A stretch of 64,000 nucleotides of DNA, taken from Chlorops oryzae (taxonomy: Eukaryota; Arthropoda; Insecta; Diptera; Chloropidae). Both the position numbers and the translations under genes were made by a program. Shown piece after piece: positions 1-11,295 of the stretch. Positions within the stretch are counted from its first letter, which is position 1. The number at the start of each line of letters is the position of its first letter. The stretch spans positions 133,376,573 to 133,440,572 of the forward strand of contig CM035806.1 of assembly GCA_020466095.1 (NCBI GenBank), given 5' to 3'. Under the pieces are notes generated by a model that saw only the letters and a program-made list of their open reading frames with translations, had not been told where the DNA came from and did not search any database.

Positions 1-1485
1 TTCGACTACCACAGTGTAATTTGATAGCGCATTTTCCTATTGGGAACATACATATGTTTGTATGTACATATGTTCATGCGTTATTCCGTATGTATGCAAT
101 TTAACAAATATGTATGCATGCATGCATGTTTGAATGCGTGTGCCTCTGTTCGTAAATTGAACGCATGTGTACGGACACGTGTAAATTTGTTAAAGCCAAC
201 GCCCATTCAGCGATCGATTTGCATCCAAATGCGTGCGAGGTTGACCATTTACAAAATAGGCCAAATTTTCACCGAAATACGATATGTGCACACATCCACA
301 CATATTTATTTACATACATATCGGACCGAATCGCTGCTGCCAACGCATCGCAACGAATGAGTTCGTGTGTGTCTGTGCGTGTGTTTGCGTTTGTGTGCGT
401 GTGTGTGCCCCATATGGGTACATAGCACATACGCAGGAAGTCAGTGGGAAAAAACATTACATTTACCAATTTGGAAATCTGCGTGTGACCTAGCACATAC
501 ATGCATCCACACTTACATACATACATGCCTAATTGAAATTATGCACTTTGCGCTCCACATCCGAATGGACGGTCCTGGTCCTGGTCCTGGTCGCTTAAGA
601 AAATTACAAACCTTGTCTAAGACCGGAAGTTTTTGAAATATTTGGATGAAGTTGAAATTCAAATGTGACTTGACCGAGAGTTGGCATGTACATATGTTAA
701 AATAAAGATTTTTGATTTTACAACAAAATTCACCTTACTTTTTGCCCACAGTAGTATGCTTTATTCGAAAATCTACCTCCATTTGCACTAGTTCTTTAGA
801 ATCTGGTGAAAGCACTAGTAGCTTTTAGGAAATTTTCCCGACACGTCCTGAAGGGGTAGTGCACTATATTTGGGCTGTGAAATACACATTTGAAAATAAT
901 GAGAACAAAAAGTTTGCCAATTTCGCGGAGGCGAAAAAGGTTTGGCGCATTTCGTGGGTTACGGCAATGGTTATATTCTAAATGCAAGCGGCCAATACAT
1001 TTGGCAGCTATAGGAGCCAATTCGAAATAGTGGAAATTAAATAATTTTTTTATTTTATTTTTTTATTTTTTTTTTTTATTTTTTTTTTTTCAATGTTAGC
1101 AAATTCCAACCAAGCAGAAATTGTGGAGAGTTTAAACATTTTTTATTTGGTTTGTTCTTCATTGTAAATATTGTCGAATTAGGCCAATATTTGGCACAAA
1201 TTATTCTTATAGTAAAAGCTTTGGTGGTGTGAATTCCTATCAAAAATGGTTTAAATTTATGCATGGTTCCCATAAAAAACCGCGAAAAATTACCATATAC
1301 CTCGAGAGCACGACCACTTATCGGATCGGCGCCTATCTTATCTTTTAAGCTGGAAAAAGCCACAAATATTCCTAAAATTTCATAAAGTTCGATTCTGTGA
1401 TTTCGGATATTAGCGTGAACAGATTTTGTGACACGTGAATTTTATATAATGAAATAATATGTACCTTTATATGTATCTTCTTCTT
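1..1485. other. AT-rich intergenic DNA, no gene seen
   Basis: I see no coding region with family resemblance here. The first 560 bases are rich in TACATA/TATGTA and (TG)n-type simple sequence, and their short open frames are low-complexity translations of those repeats. Positions 1040-1095 are an A/T homopolymer-rich stretch. The segment ends where the RTE relic begins. Confidence 0.6.
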
Positions 1486-2161
1486 CTAGCGTGTTCTTTC
1501 CCGGCTTATACCGGGGTTCACATGTTTTGAATTTTTTCTCCATTTTCTTCTATCCACTGCATCCTCGATTCTTAGATCCGATGCTTGGAGGTTCCTTTTC
1601 AAAATGTCTAGCCATCTTTGTTTTGTTTGTCCTCTTGACCGAACACCTGTTACCTCAAGCCTCAAACCTCTCTTTTGCCAAAGTGTTCTCACCAGCGCGC
1701 AGTACGTATCCATACCAACGCAATCTTGCTTCGCGCATTTGATCAGCTATTGGAGCGACTCCATATCGATTTCTGATCTTGTCGTTTGGTATCCGATCAA
1801 TACGTGCCAGCCCGGAGATCCAGCGAAGCATCTTTGTTTCCATGACACTGAGACAACGTTCCGCTTCTTTTGTTATTGGCCAAGACTCTGAACTGTTAAG
1901 AGCAACGGGCCTAATGACCGTGCGATAAACCTTAGATTTTAAGCGGTCGGGTATCTTTTTATCGCATAGCACGCCAGTTGTTGAGCGCCACTTCAACCAA
2001 GCAGCGTTGACTCTTTCAGTAATTTCACGTGTTTTTTTGATCGCTGAACCAAGGTTTTTCAATTTCTCAGTTCTTGGTAACTCAGTGTCATTTATCGAGA
2101 TGGTTCCTGTTTCGCTTGGGTCTGTTGTCAAGTATTCGGTTTTGTTGATATTAAGGCGCAT
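1486..2161 (-). pseudogene. RTE-type LINE relic, reverse transcriptase C-terminal part
   Basis: On the minus strand this translates to the C-terminal part of an RTE-clade (non-LTR) reverse transcriptase. Visible are the MRLNINKTEYL motif, then KLKNLGS, a helical thumb region, and a tail with LRWYGYVLR and RSRGQTKQRWLD that is typical of the RTE/BovB C-terminus. The frame shifts near 1680, so the copy is dead. Its N-terminal half lies at 6935-8010 on the same strand, displaced by a 4.8 kb insertion. The 3' end of the element lies close to 1486. Assignment to RTE rests on recalled family motifs, not on a database search. Confidence 0.8.
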
Positions 2162-2618
2162 CCCAACAAGCAAAGTAAGGAAATATGAACCAGCGCTAGG
2201 CCGATTCGACCTATTTTGGTTATGTTTTACCTATTTTTGACCAAATTTCTGCCTTAGAAATACCCTAACTTAAAAGTAAGCTTTACAAGGTCGAAATTAC
2301 CTAAATTCAACCTATGTCACGGCTTAAAAGTCAATGGGACTTTAAAGAATATTTTAGGTCGAAAATAGGTAAAACAGTCCTTCTTAAATGCCCTAATAGT
2401 GTCATAACTTTGAATTCCAAATTAGGTAAGTTTTTTAAGGCATATGGACTAAATTTTGGACTTAATTTCGACTATTAGGTCCATTCGACTTTTAGGGCGA
2501 TGTTAGGCCAAAAAAATTACTTGTTTTGTTGCCTTTCTGCCGTATAAGTCGAGATGCATTGATTATTTGACTTTTAAGTCGAAATGCCTCTGAAGGAAAA
2601 AGACAAAGCTAAAAAAAA

Positions 2619-3520
2619 CAAGTAAGGCTGTTATAGTCAGGCGAGCCTGACAATAGAATACCCGACATAAACACACATGTTCAAATAATTTTTAATATCA
2701 AGAGGTGTTTAGGTCATAAGGGGACCCATATACCGACTTTTGTTAAATTTCTTTATGAAAACCGCCCTTTTGCCACGCCCACTTTTCCAATTCTTTTGAA
2801 TTCTAATCGGAGGCTTATATATTCGCTCAAATTCTAAGTTTGATTGAAATATTTCGAAATAGTCAGATTTTGGTGCATTTTTGAGATTTTTGTGACAGAC
2901 CCTAGTACTAGAGGTACCCTTAATAATGGACCGATCAAGAAAATAAGGATGTTTATGGCTACAAAGGAAGCACAAGTGCCAATTTTCGTTCAAGTCCCAT
3001 TTGAATTTCGGATGTAGGAGAGAGTTTTTGAAAAACACCCTTCTGCCACGCCCACTTTTCCAATATTTTTAAATCACAGTATTTGCCTTTATACATGTTC
3101 AAATGCAAAATTTCAACAAAATATCTGGAAAAACTCAGATTTTAAAGCAGTTTTTGTGATTTTCGTAACAGACCCCAGTACTGGAGGTACCCCCAAAAAT
3201 GGTCCGATCGGGTCCATTCTCGAACTTGTTCTTACTCTTGTCGCCGTGAGCACGCATACCAAATTTTGTTAAGATAGCTCAACTCCTTCGATAAGAAAAC
3301 TGTATACAAACAGACAGACGGACAGACAGACGGACAGACAGACGGACAGACAGACGGACAGACAGACGGACAGACAGACGGACATGGCTAAATCGAATCT
3401 CCTGGTGACGCTGATCATTTCTATATATTTTTGTATGGTCTGTCTCGACTGGTTCTGGGTGTTACACACAACCACACAAACGCAATACACCCTCGACACA
3501 AAGTGTGTCGGGTATAAAAA
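2619..3520 (+). mobile_element. Helitron-like interspersed repeat, copy 1
   Basis: The unit starts ACAAGTAAGG, followed by a hairpin GTCAGGC-GA-GCCTGAC. It ends in a second hairpin (CGACAC-AAA-GTGTGTCG) directly followed by GGGTATAAAAA. Between them is about 850 bp of non-coding sequence with an internal (GACAGACG)n microsatellite. An inverted relative covers 54053-54917, and a fragment covers 60640-61948. Terminal hairpins plus an internal microsatellite resemble the DINE-1/Helentron plan known from flies. That classification is inference, as no Rep/helicase is present. Confidence 0.55.
3305..3384. repeat. (GACAGACG)n tandem repeat
   Basis: About 80 bp of GACAGACG/GACAGACA units lie inside the Helitron-like repeat. 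It corresponds in position to the (GACA)n run at 25902-25931 in the related repeat. Confidence 0.85.
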
Positions 3521-3798
3521 CGTATGCCCTATTTTGACCTAAAAGGACCATTATGTAAAGTAACGTTGAGAGCATAAGAAATGTGAGTTTTAATTAATGC
3601 ATTTTTATTCGGCCAGAATAAAAGTCCATTTTTATCCCAATTGCTAGGAACATACTTATGCATACTCTAAACGCGAAGAAGCACCGCGAGTTTTAATGAA
3701 AGCTAGAAGTAGCATAAAAGAGCTGAAATTGACGGAAAAAGCTATAAATTTCCGCATGCCCGCTCTCGATGTTGCATGCTCGGCTGTTTCCGTCAAAC

Positions 3799-5449
3799 CA
3801 TATAGTACTATAGGTCTAACTCTTCTTCTTCCTAATCCCTGCAATGTGTTAGAGCTACGCTGCTTTAACATAGGCATATAGCACGAGGAAAAGAGAAGCA
3901 TGCTATGGCAGCGAAATATTTAGCTCTGCTGTGGTGAAATGCGTTGCCACTTTTTTTTATTAATTTTGGGAGATTTTCGAAAACATCACATATAAAATAT
4001 CTACCAAACTCATAAAATGCTATTAAAAGCTTCAGAAACATAAAAATAATCAAGGAAACTCAATATTAATGAGAAACACAAATTGTTCTTTTAGTCCTAC
4101 CCTGTCCACATAACTTTTTAAACACACTGTTTCAGTAAAAATACTACATTGTATGCACAATGAAATTCGTAGCCGTAGTTAAAAATGTATTTCAATTTAT
4201 TACAAAATGAAAACATTCGTGCACATTAAGCAACAACACATCGTAATACATTTATTAAAGCTGCAAATATGAACTTTTAAAGCTATATAAAAAACCGAGC
4301 CGACGCCAGGGGTGCGATTCCCAATATGTGAAGTGGTGAGAATGAGTTTTTTTCACCACTTCACCGTATTTGCGATTCTCGTATCGTGAAGCGGTGATAA
4401 ATCTTGTCAAAAAAAACTCATCTCACACTTCATTTTATCACCGAGAATTTGTCAGTGAGTTTTTTTCACGAAATGGAAAAAGTTGTACGGAGCGGCAAAG
4501 CCTCTGAGGCACAAAAAGAATATTTAATAGATTATCTGGAAAGCAACATTGATTTCGCTAACGACAGGTAAACAAACGTGCAATGTGTAAAAAATTGCAA
4601 TTAAAAACGAATTGTTTTTAGATATATTTCAGTTAATGGCGCAAAACATTCGGAACAAAAGTGGTCTACATTGGCTACAGAATTAAACGCCATTGGTGGC
4701 ACATGTAAGGACGGCCAGAAATGGAAAAAATATTGGCGTGACTTAAGGTATGAAAAAATAGTTTGATTGTTAGTTTTTGAATTTAAAATGAAAAAACTCA
4801 AATTTCTACAGGCAAAATACTAGGACTAAATATAGTGCCTTAAAAAACGCCTTAAATCAGACAGGGAATGGTCGCATCTCTCAAAAACCCTTATCGGAGT
4901 TGGAAGACCGAATTATAAATATTACGACCAAGGAAGCTGTTGATGGAGATGCTCCCCCCGAGTCCGAATTAGGTCTTTCGGAAATAGTAAGTATACATTT
5001 AAAAGAATATTTAAATATTCATATATGCTACATGAAAATTTATTGTTTACAGCCGTCTTGCACTATCAATGAAGACGTTATGCTCCCTGAAATGGAAAAA
5101 GAACCTTCAACGTCTGGGAGTAGACAAAAAAGGAGACGCCAAGACAGACATCCAAAAGAAAATTTGCAGAGAGAACTTTTGGAAATTGAAAAAGAAAAAA
5201 TCAACTTAAAGAAGCAGAAAATTGCATTAATGGAGAGTAACAACCAAATCCTTAAAAGCATCCAGGAAAATTTGGAGTTACTAAATTTCTCGAAAGAGTT
5301 GAAATTCCTATTCCTGCTTAAGGTTTTTGTTGGTAGCTTTTTGGTGAATTTCTCGAAAGAGTTGAGTTTCCTATCCCTGCCTAATGGGGAGTTTCTTATT
5401 AGCGGCAGAGGCCTTTCGACGTCGACAGTTAGACCTATAGTACTATATG
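3799..5449 (+). mobile_element. Element X: CATATAG-family DNA transposon with 8-bp TSD
   Basis: The element starts CATATAGTACTATAGGTCTA and ends with its exact inverse, giving 23 bp of matching terminal inverted repeat (through GTCTAACT). It is flanked on both sides by CGTCAAAC (3791-3798 and 5450-5457), a perfect 8-bp target duplication. The end contains the self-palindrome CTATAGTACTATAG. The left ~500 bp is AT-rich. The centre carries a four-exon Myb/SANT-like gene on the same strand. No DDE-type transposase is visible, so it is probably non-autonomous. An 8-bp duplication is compatible with hAT or P superfamilies, but the CA...TG termini do not let me assign one. Confidence 0.75.
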
Positions 5450-5460
5450 CGTCAAACTGA
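4473..5460 (+). CDS. Transposon-borne Myb/SANT-like DNA-binding protein, four exons
   Basis: I reconstruct exons 4473-4567, 4622-4747, 4812-4986 and 5053-5460, all with GT-AG borders and compatible phases, giving about 267 residues. The N-terminal ~100 residues fit the Myb/SANT-like (zeste-type) domain: AQKEYLIDYLESN, then SEQKWSTLATELNAIGG, then KKYWRDLRQNTRTKYSALKN, then a Gly-Asn-Gly turn. These carry the spaced tryptophans of a trihelix fold. A linker follows, then a basic segment (KRRRQDRH) and a Lys/Glu-rich coiled coil ending NQILKSIQENLELLNF. The last ~55 residues read into the terminal repeat of element X, and the stop codon is the 3-bp spacer between X and Y, so the original C-terminus is probably lost. 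Proteins of this type are often encoded by DNA transposons beside a separate transposase. Activity is unknown. Confidence 0.65.
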
Positions 5461-5468
5461 GGCAAAAG

Positions 5469-6224
5469 CATGTAGGACTGTAGGTCTAACTGTCGACGTC
5501 GAAAAGCCTCTGCCGCGATGGGGATATACACCATTAGGCAGGCATAGGAAATTCAACAAATTGGGGATATTCACCAAAAAGCTACCAACAAAAACCTTAG
5601 GCAGGAATAGAAATTCAACAAATTCGAGAAATTCACCAGAAAGCTACCAACAACAATACGGGTAGACGCAAAGTGGCACTATGATGCCACTTGCAAGAAA
5701 ATTATCAAAGAAACACGGCGTCAGCTCGGTTTTTTATATAGCTTTAAAAGTTATAATTGAAGCTTTAATAAATATATTACGATATACTTTTGCTTAATGT
5801 GCATGAATGTTTTCATTTTGTAATAAATTGACACACATTTTTGACTACTGCTACGAATTTGATTGTATATAGAATTTAGTATTTTTGCTGAAAAAGTGTG
5901 ATCAAAAAGTTATGTGGACGGGGTAGGACAAAAAAAAAACCATTTCTATTTCTCCTTAATATTGAGTTTCCTTGATTATTTTATGTTTTCCAAGCTTTTC
6001 ATGGCATTTTATGAGTTTGGTAGATATTTTATATGTAATGTACTCGAAAATCTCCCAAAATTAAAATTAAAAGTGGCAATGCATTTCACCACAGCAGAGC
6101 TAAAGATTTCGCTGCCATAGCGTGCTTCTCTTTTCCTCATGCTATATGCCTATATTGAAGCAGCGTAGCTCTAACACATTGCAGGGATTAGGAAGAAGAA
6201 GAGTTAGACCTATAGTCCTATATG
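5469..6224 (-). mobile_element. Element Y: short CATATAG-family relative of X
   Basis: Y starts CATGTAGGACTGTAGGTCTA, ends with TAGACCTATAGTCCTATATG, and is flanked by perfect GGCAAAAG duplications (5461-5468 and 6225-6232). Its right ~500 bp is the inverse of the left arm of X (3799-4330), and its left ~60 bp is the inverse of the right end of X. It therefore looks like an internally deleted, oppositely oriented relative. The Myb/SANT exons are absent. X and Y are separated only by TGA plus their duplications. Confidence 0.75.
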
Positions 6225-6934
6225 GGCAAAAGCGTAAGCAATACATGTGAGTGGCTGTCGCAAAAAAAAGATTTAAATGCCTTATTAGAGCAAAAATAAG
6301 TAATAAATTCTTTAACAGGGATAATTTAAGGAATCATAACTATAAAGAAAGAGCTGAAAGTCATTTTTTCCTATTAGGTAAGGAAATGAAGGAAATTCGA
6401 CTTTGTGGCCCGATCTTGCGTTCCGCCATGTCTTTCGAATGGCGGATTGAGAATTCTTCTTCTGCATCCGTTTTTTCTATACGAAAAATAATTTTTTTTT
6501 AAAGAAAAATAATTTTTTTTTAAAGAAAAATTTATTTAATTCACATCAATGAGATGGACCCTGAAAAACGAAGGAGTACAAGGAACACTTTCACCATAAA
6601 CCCAAGCTCGCATATACATACATTAAGGTTTTATGAATCGCAAAATATTTTTTACTCAAGTCCATATTTTATTTATTATTATTTATTTATATAGTAATCC
6701 GTATGAATGAGTAAGATATTATCTATTTATATATCTCTCTCCCTTTTTGTCGTTTCGTTTTCGGTTCGTTTTCGTTTCGTTCTTTTCATTTCATTCTTTG
6801 CCCAATTTAGGTTAAAATTTGGTAATTTCGACTTCTTTTCGACCTGTTTTTGGTCTGCCTTCGGCAGGAAATGAAATATTCTGCCCTAAAATAGGAAAGA
6901 AAATATCAACTTTGGAACTATTTTGCTAGTTGGG

Positions 6935-8010
6935 ATCACAAACATCGTCAATCGATCGCACCATTTTTGAACCTGTTGTTGTAGATTATTTTATCAGTCG
7001 AAGCAAGAAAAACGTGGTTGGCATAGAGCATGGTCCAGGGAGCTGTTCTTTGGAGATCAGCTGTAATTGTATCCATTACCAAAACAAACAAAAGTGGGGA
7101 CAATGCTGAACCTTGGTGAACGCCGACAGAAACTTTAAAGTCAGAAAAAATTTCAAATGCGGTCTGCACTCAGCTTCTGGGATTAACATACAGGAGTTTT
7201 ACCAATTCCACTAACTGTTCTGGTACTGAGTGTTTCCAAAGTGAATACCAGATAAGATCGTGTGGAACTCGATCAAATGCCTTTTCTAAGTCGAGAAAGG
7301 CAACATGGAGTGGAATTTGCTTTTCTCGATGTTTTTCCAGCAAAAGTCTAGCTGCTTGAATTGCATCAGTCGTGCCACAGCTCTTAACGAACCCGGCTTG
7401 GTTAACTTTTAGACTGACTACTCGTATTTCACGAATTCGCTTGTCGAGTATACGTTCAAAGATTTTCATAGTGTGAGACAGAAGCCTTATTGGTCTATAA
7501 TTTAAGCAATCAGCAGGATTGCCTTTCTTTTACCACACTGGAACAGTTGTACTTTTTAACCAGTCTGAGGGGGTTTTCTTCTCTTGAATTATTCGGTTAA
7601 AGAACTCCATTATCCAAGAGCAAAAATTACCATATATTCATATTTCTGCCGTCACATCCTCCGGTCCATTAGCCTTCCCAGTCTTTATTTTGTTTATAGC
7701 TTCTTCTACTTCGTCCAGTGAAAATCTTTGAATTGGACCACTTGTAATATCTGCAGTTGGAATAGGTGGATGCGGGAACTCTTCTGTTGATATTTTTTAA
7801 AAGTATTTCCGCCATCGTTCACAGCACTTTTTGCCGTCCATAATAAGGCGTTCATTTTCGTCATTTACACCATGGAATTTTACAATGTCTTCAGAGGAGC
7901 GCTGACGGGATTTCACAAGACGATACACATTACGTTCGCCATCTCTCGTATCTAGGAGTTCATAAAGTTCAGCAATGTGCGCCGCTCTAGTATTGGCTAT
8001 TGCCAATACC
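6935..8010 (-). pseudogene. RTE-type LINE relic, reverse transcriptase N-terminal and core part
   Basis: Reading on the minus strand from about 8010, an RTE-like segment (NVYRLVKSRQRSSEDI...CERWRKYF) leads into a GKANGPEDVTAEI block. The fingers/palm follow (LNYRPIRLLSHTMKIFERIL, then HVAFLDLEKAFDRVPHDLIW, then VGVHQGSALSPLLFVLVMD). The catalytic YADD box has decayed to YANHVFLA. Several frameshifts and stops break the frame, including at 7470 and 7796. It continues at 2161 after the 4.8 kb insertion. No endonuclease domain is visible upstream, so the copy is 5'-truncated. Confidence 0.85.
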
Positions 8011-11000
8011 ACATTTAATATTGACGATATCAAATTCCCTATGCGGTTCGGTCCACCGCCCTCGGAAAAAACCAATCGATCGTTTGAAAAATCCTTGAAT
8101 TTTGTTTGAAAGACAATAATTATTTCAAATTCAAAGACAAAGTTTACCACCAAACTTTTGGTATGCGGATGGGAAACCCACTATCACCGACAATCGCAGA
8201 TATACATAGTTATGGACAAATTATTCGATAAAGCTCTGGAAACACTGCACACAGCCAAAAAGGCACATAAAATCCGACTAAACTATAACAAAGTTAAAAA
8301 GATTTCCCTATGGTTTTTAGCCAAGGAGATATCTTCTTAAAAATAAGAAGATTTTCTTTTTAAATATATTTAATAAGATTTCCCAATAGGTTTAAAAGGA
8401 TTTCTTCTTAAATATTTGTAAGTAGATGACCCTATAAATTTAAAAAGATTTCTTCTTAAATATTTTTATTTAATTAAAAAATCTTTTACATTTATTGGGG
8501 GTCCCTCCCTCCTTCTAACAAGACTAACGTTAGAAAGTCTTCGAATAAGAGAGAAAATAGATAAAACAATGAACAATCAAGAAGATAAAGACAAATTAAG
8601 CGCGGTTTATTGTTTGGCTTTTAGTTGATGACATGAACTCAGACGAGCATGGTGTTTTCGTGCTAAAAAATTTTTGTTAATTGTTTTTGCGTAATTTTTT
8701 AATGTTCTTAAAGTAAATGTAATGTTTTAAAAAAAAGATTTTTGTAATTTATGTTTCAAAAATAATTTTAAGTTCAATGGAAGAGGAAAATTTATTCTGT
8801 AAGTTCGTCGTTTTATGTTTGAAAGGGAAAAAGTTAACATTTAATTGGTTGTCTTGACGCTTTAACAAATTATTAAAACAAGTCTATATATGCATGTATG
8901 TATGTATGTTTCACTTGGCATTAAAGACGCAATAAATCGAGAAGGAAAAAAGTGAAAAATAATGGGAAACTTTTCGTCTGTATTAACTAACACAAAAACC
9001 ATGATGGCAATTGATTAGTTTATCCAAAATTTACATCCGCAATATGCATAAATTATATGCACATGTACATATGTATGTATATGTATGAGTGTGTGTGCAT
9101 TTGTATGCCTACGTGTATGTATACTTATGTATTGGTGCAACATAAATTGTTATGTAACTATGACTATCGTATTTCCTCGAGACGAAAGTTTAGCAACAGC
9201 TTAAGATATACCATATCGCGCCAAGATTAAGCACTTTGGCATCAAAGTTACACTAATCTGTTGTTTAGCTCTTCATGTCCTTGTGAGTGTTTGTGTTTGT
9301 GTTTGTATGTGTGTCAGACCAACTTGTACCTTGATCCTGTTTCGGACAGCCTTAATTACCAACACTATGCCCCTAAGCCATTTTGAATCATCTGGCCAGC
9401 CATTTAAGCCACCCCAGCCAACACATCAGCCCAACGCACACAATGAGGAACATGCCCGTCATCATAACGTATTATCAAATGTTCGCATAGGATCCGCATA
9501 GCATGCGAGAACGAGTGTAAGAATGGGAGAGGGAGAGGGAGAGAGGAGAGGCAATTTTGTTCGTTCGTTCGTTCGTTCTTTCATTGTTGCCTTCCGTCGC
9601 CTAATTTAATAATTTCCTCAAGCTCAACAATTCCATTACAAATGCCAACACAATTGACGCAATTTACATGAATTAGCATAATTTCCACAATTTTGAAAAT
9701 CCGAGCGCGCCAAGCGCCAAGAAAATCCAAATACACAGCACGATGCGGCAGCCAACGCACCATCGACCATCGACACCCACAACACGCTCGAACACCCAAG
9801 CAAGCATAGATCTCTATAGAAGGAGCTTACTTGCTTAGTCCTCGTGTACACACACTCCATAGCCTCTGTGCGTGCGGGTGTGTGTGTGTGTGTGTGTGTG
9901 TGTGAATATCGCCATCACATACACAAGCACAAATAGCACTGTAAAGCCGGATGAGCACATTCATCGCTTCTTCATCATCGGAGGTGCCTTCCCATCACCA
10001 CATTCGCGTAAAGCACATGGAAACACTGTGTAACTGAGCGATGGAGTCACTATCTGACTGTCAGCCCGACGGAAGGAGGACGGACGGACGGACCGACAGA
10101 CAGACGGACTGATGGCAAAAGTTATTGTCAGCTCTTTCCAGTCTTCCTTGCTACTTACCACAAAAGTCAATGATGATGCTGATGCCGAAACTGATGCGAT
10201 GCTCCGCAATATCCTCAGCTCAGCTCAGTTCATCTCAACTCTAGCTTTCTTCTTCGTCGCCGCCCCCGATTCCGACACCGAATCTGACTCCGCTCCTCGT
10301 CCGTCCCTTTGCAGTAGCTTTCCAAGCTGCACTACACTGCAAGAGTCCTGTCTGTGCTTGGCCTCAGCTTTGTTTTGTTATGAATGCATACGAATGGATA
10401 TACACACATACATAGACCTACGTGATCCCTTCGCTCTTTTAAATTCGCGCTACGTGAGTGAGTGTGTGTGTGTGTGTGTGTGTCAATGTATGCCCTGGAA
10501 CTTAAATCACTTCATTCGACGTGGCAATCGTAAGACGCTTCATGTTTGAACTTCTGCCTGCCTGCCTGCCTGCTGCACAGGATCTCTACGAATGGCGAGA
10601 GGGACGTAGTAAACATGATATGAACTTAAAACTTTCTCGAAGCAGCGTGAGGCACACTGGCTATGTGCTTCGAATACGTAATGATATAGCCATCCGAACT
10701 CATCCGATGTGTACGAGGAACGAGCGCGGTAAAATCTCCACGATTTGCGAAAACTTACACATCCTTTGACATTCCATCGAGGCGTTCTCGCGCGTCGTTT
10801 GAAGTGATTTTCAAAGTGACTGCATGCAAGCATCTCAAATAACATCAACTCAGCGGGACCAAAATCAGGATCCTACAGCAACTCCTGCTGTTGCATTTTA
10901 AAATATTTCCCTGGAATAGAATTCTTCAGCGCTTTCATTAAAGCTTCACGTCCGGGAATTCGCTTTCCGCACTCCCTCAGTTGTTCAATTTGCCCATTTT

Positions 11001-11295
11001 TCAACAATCGTCCTTTCTCCAGTTCCCCCTGGAATATTTCAATTTATCAGATTGCTTCGCAAAGTTTCTACTTGGCTCAAAATAAAATTCACCCAAGTCC
11101 ACATGGACTCTGCAGACCACTCTATTGGCGATTCTATAGAATATTATGTACCACGAAAAAACCCATTTCAGTATTTCAGGTTTTTTTTTTTTTTGTTTTC
11201 TTTGAAAATTAAATTTGAGAAATCTTAATTGCTAAAGTGTTTCAATTTATGTAGGAAGCTTAATTTTTTTATAGGAACACATATAACTTTTGAAT
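8011..11295. other. Intergenic DNA with simple repeats, no gene seen
   Basis: No supported gene. Positions 8330-8475 hold three or four degenerate copies of an AAAGATTTCTTCTTAAATAT-type unit. Positions 9060-9130, 9280-9315, 9876-9904 and 10459-10484 are (TG)n tracts, 9520-9560 is (GGGAGA)n, and 10555-10575 is (CTGC)n. The frames at 8158-8340 and 10112-10549 have no family resemblance, and the second spans simple repeats. Confidence 0.55.

Larger units (their letters stand above)
2162..6934. mobile_element. Composite insertion with CCCAAC termini splitting the RTE relic
   Basis: The RTE coding sequence is interrupted exactly between 2161 and 6935. The inserted DNA begins CCCAACAAGCAAAG and ends with the near-inverse TTTGCTAGTTGGG, so it has an imperfect terminal inverted repeat of about 13 bp. 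Subterminal sequence also matches in inverse: GTCGAAATTACC near 2293 and GGTAATTTCGAC near 6820. No clear target duplication is visible beyond a possible AT. No transposase is visible for this outer element. It has itself received a Helitron-like repeat (2619-3520) and the X and Y elements (3799-6224). The superfamily is not identified. Confidence 0.55.

Noticed and set aside
3305..3384. Short regular repeats as a CRISPR array
   Set aside because: Units are 8-12 bp without unique spacers, in a eukaryotic repeat.
2709..3499. Minus-strand frames in the Helitron-like repeat
   Set aside because: They translate non-coding repeat and the GACAGACG microsatellite. No conservation of frame with the inverted copy at 54053-54917.
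8158..8340. Plus-strand frame beginning next to the RTE relic
   Set aside because: It looks protein-like for about 50 residues but matches no motif I know, and may be a mobile-element scrap. Too weak to call.
10112..10549. 145-residue plus-strand frame
   Set aside because: No family resemblance. Its C-terminal part is (TG)n repeat and the start lies in a GACGGACG simple repeat.
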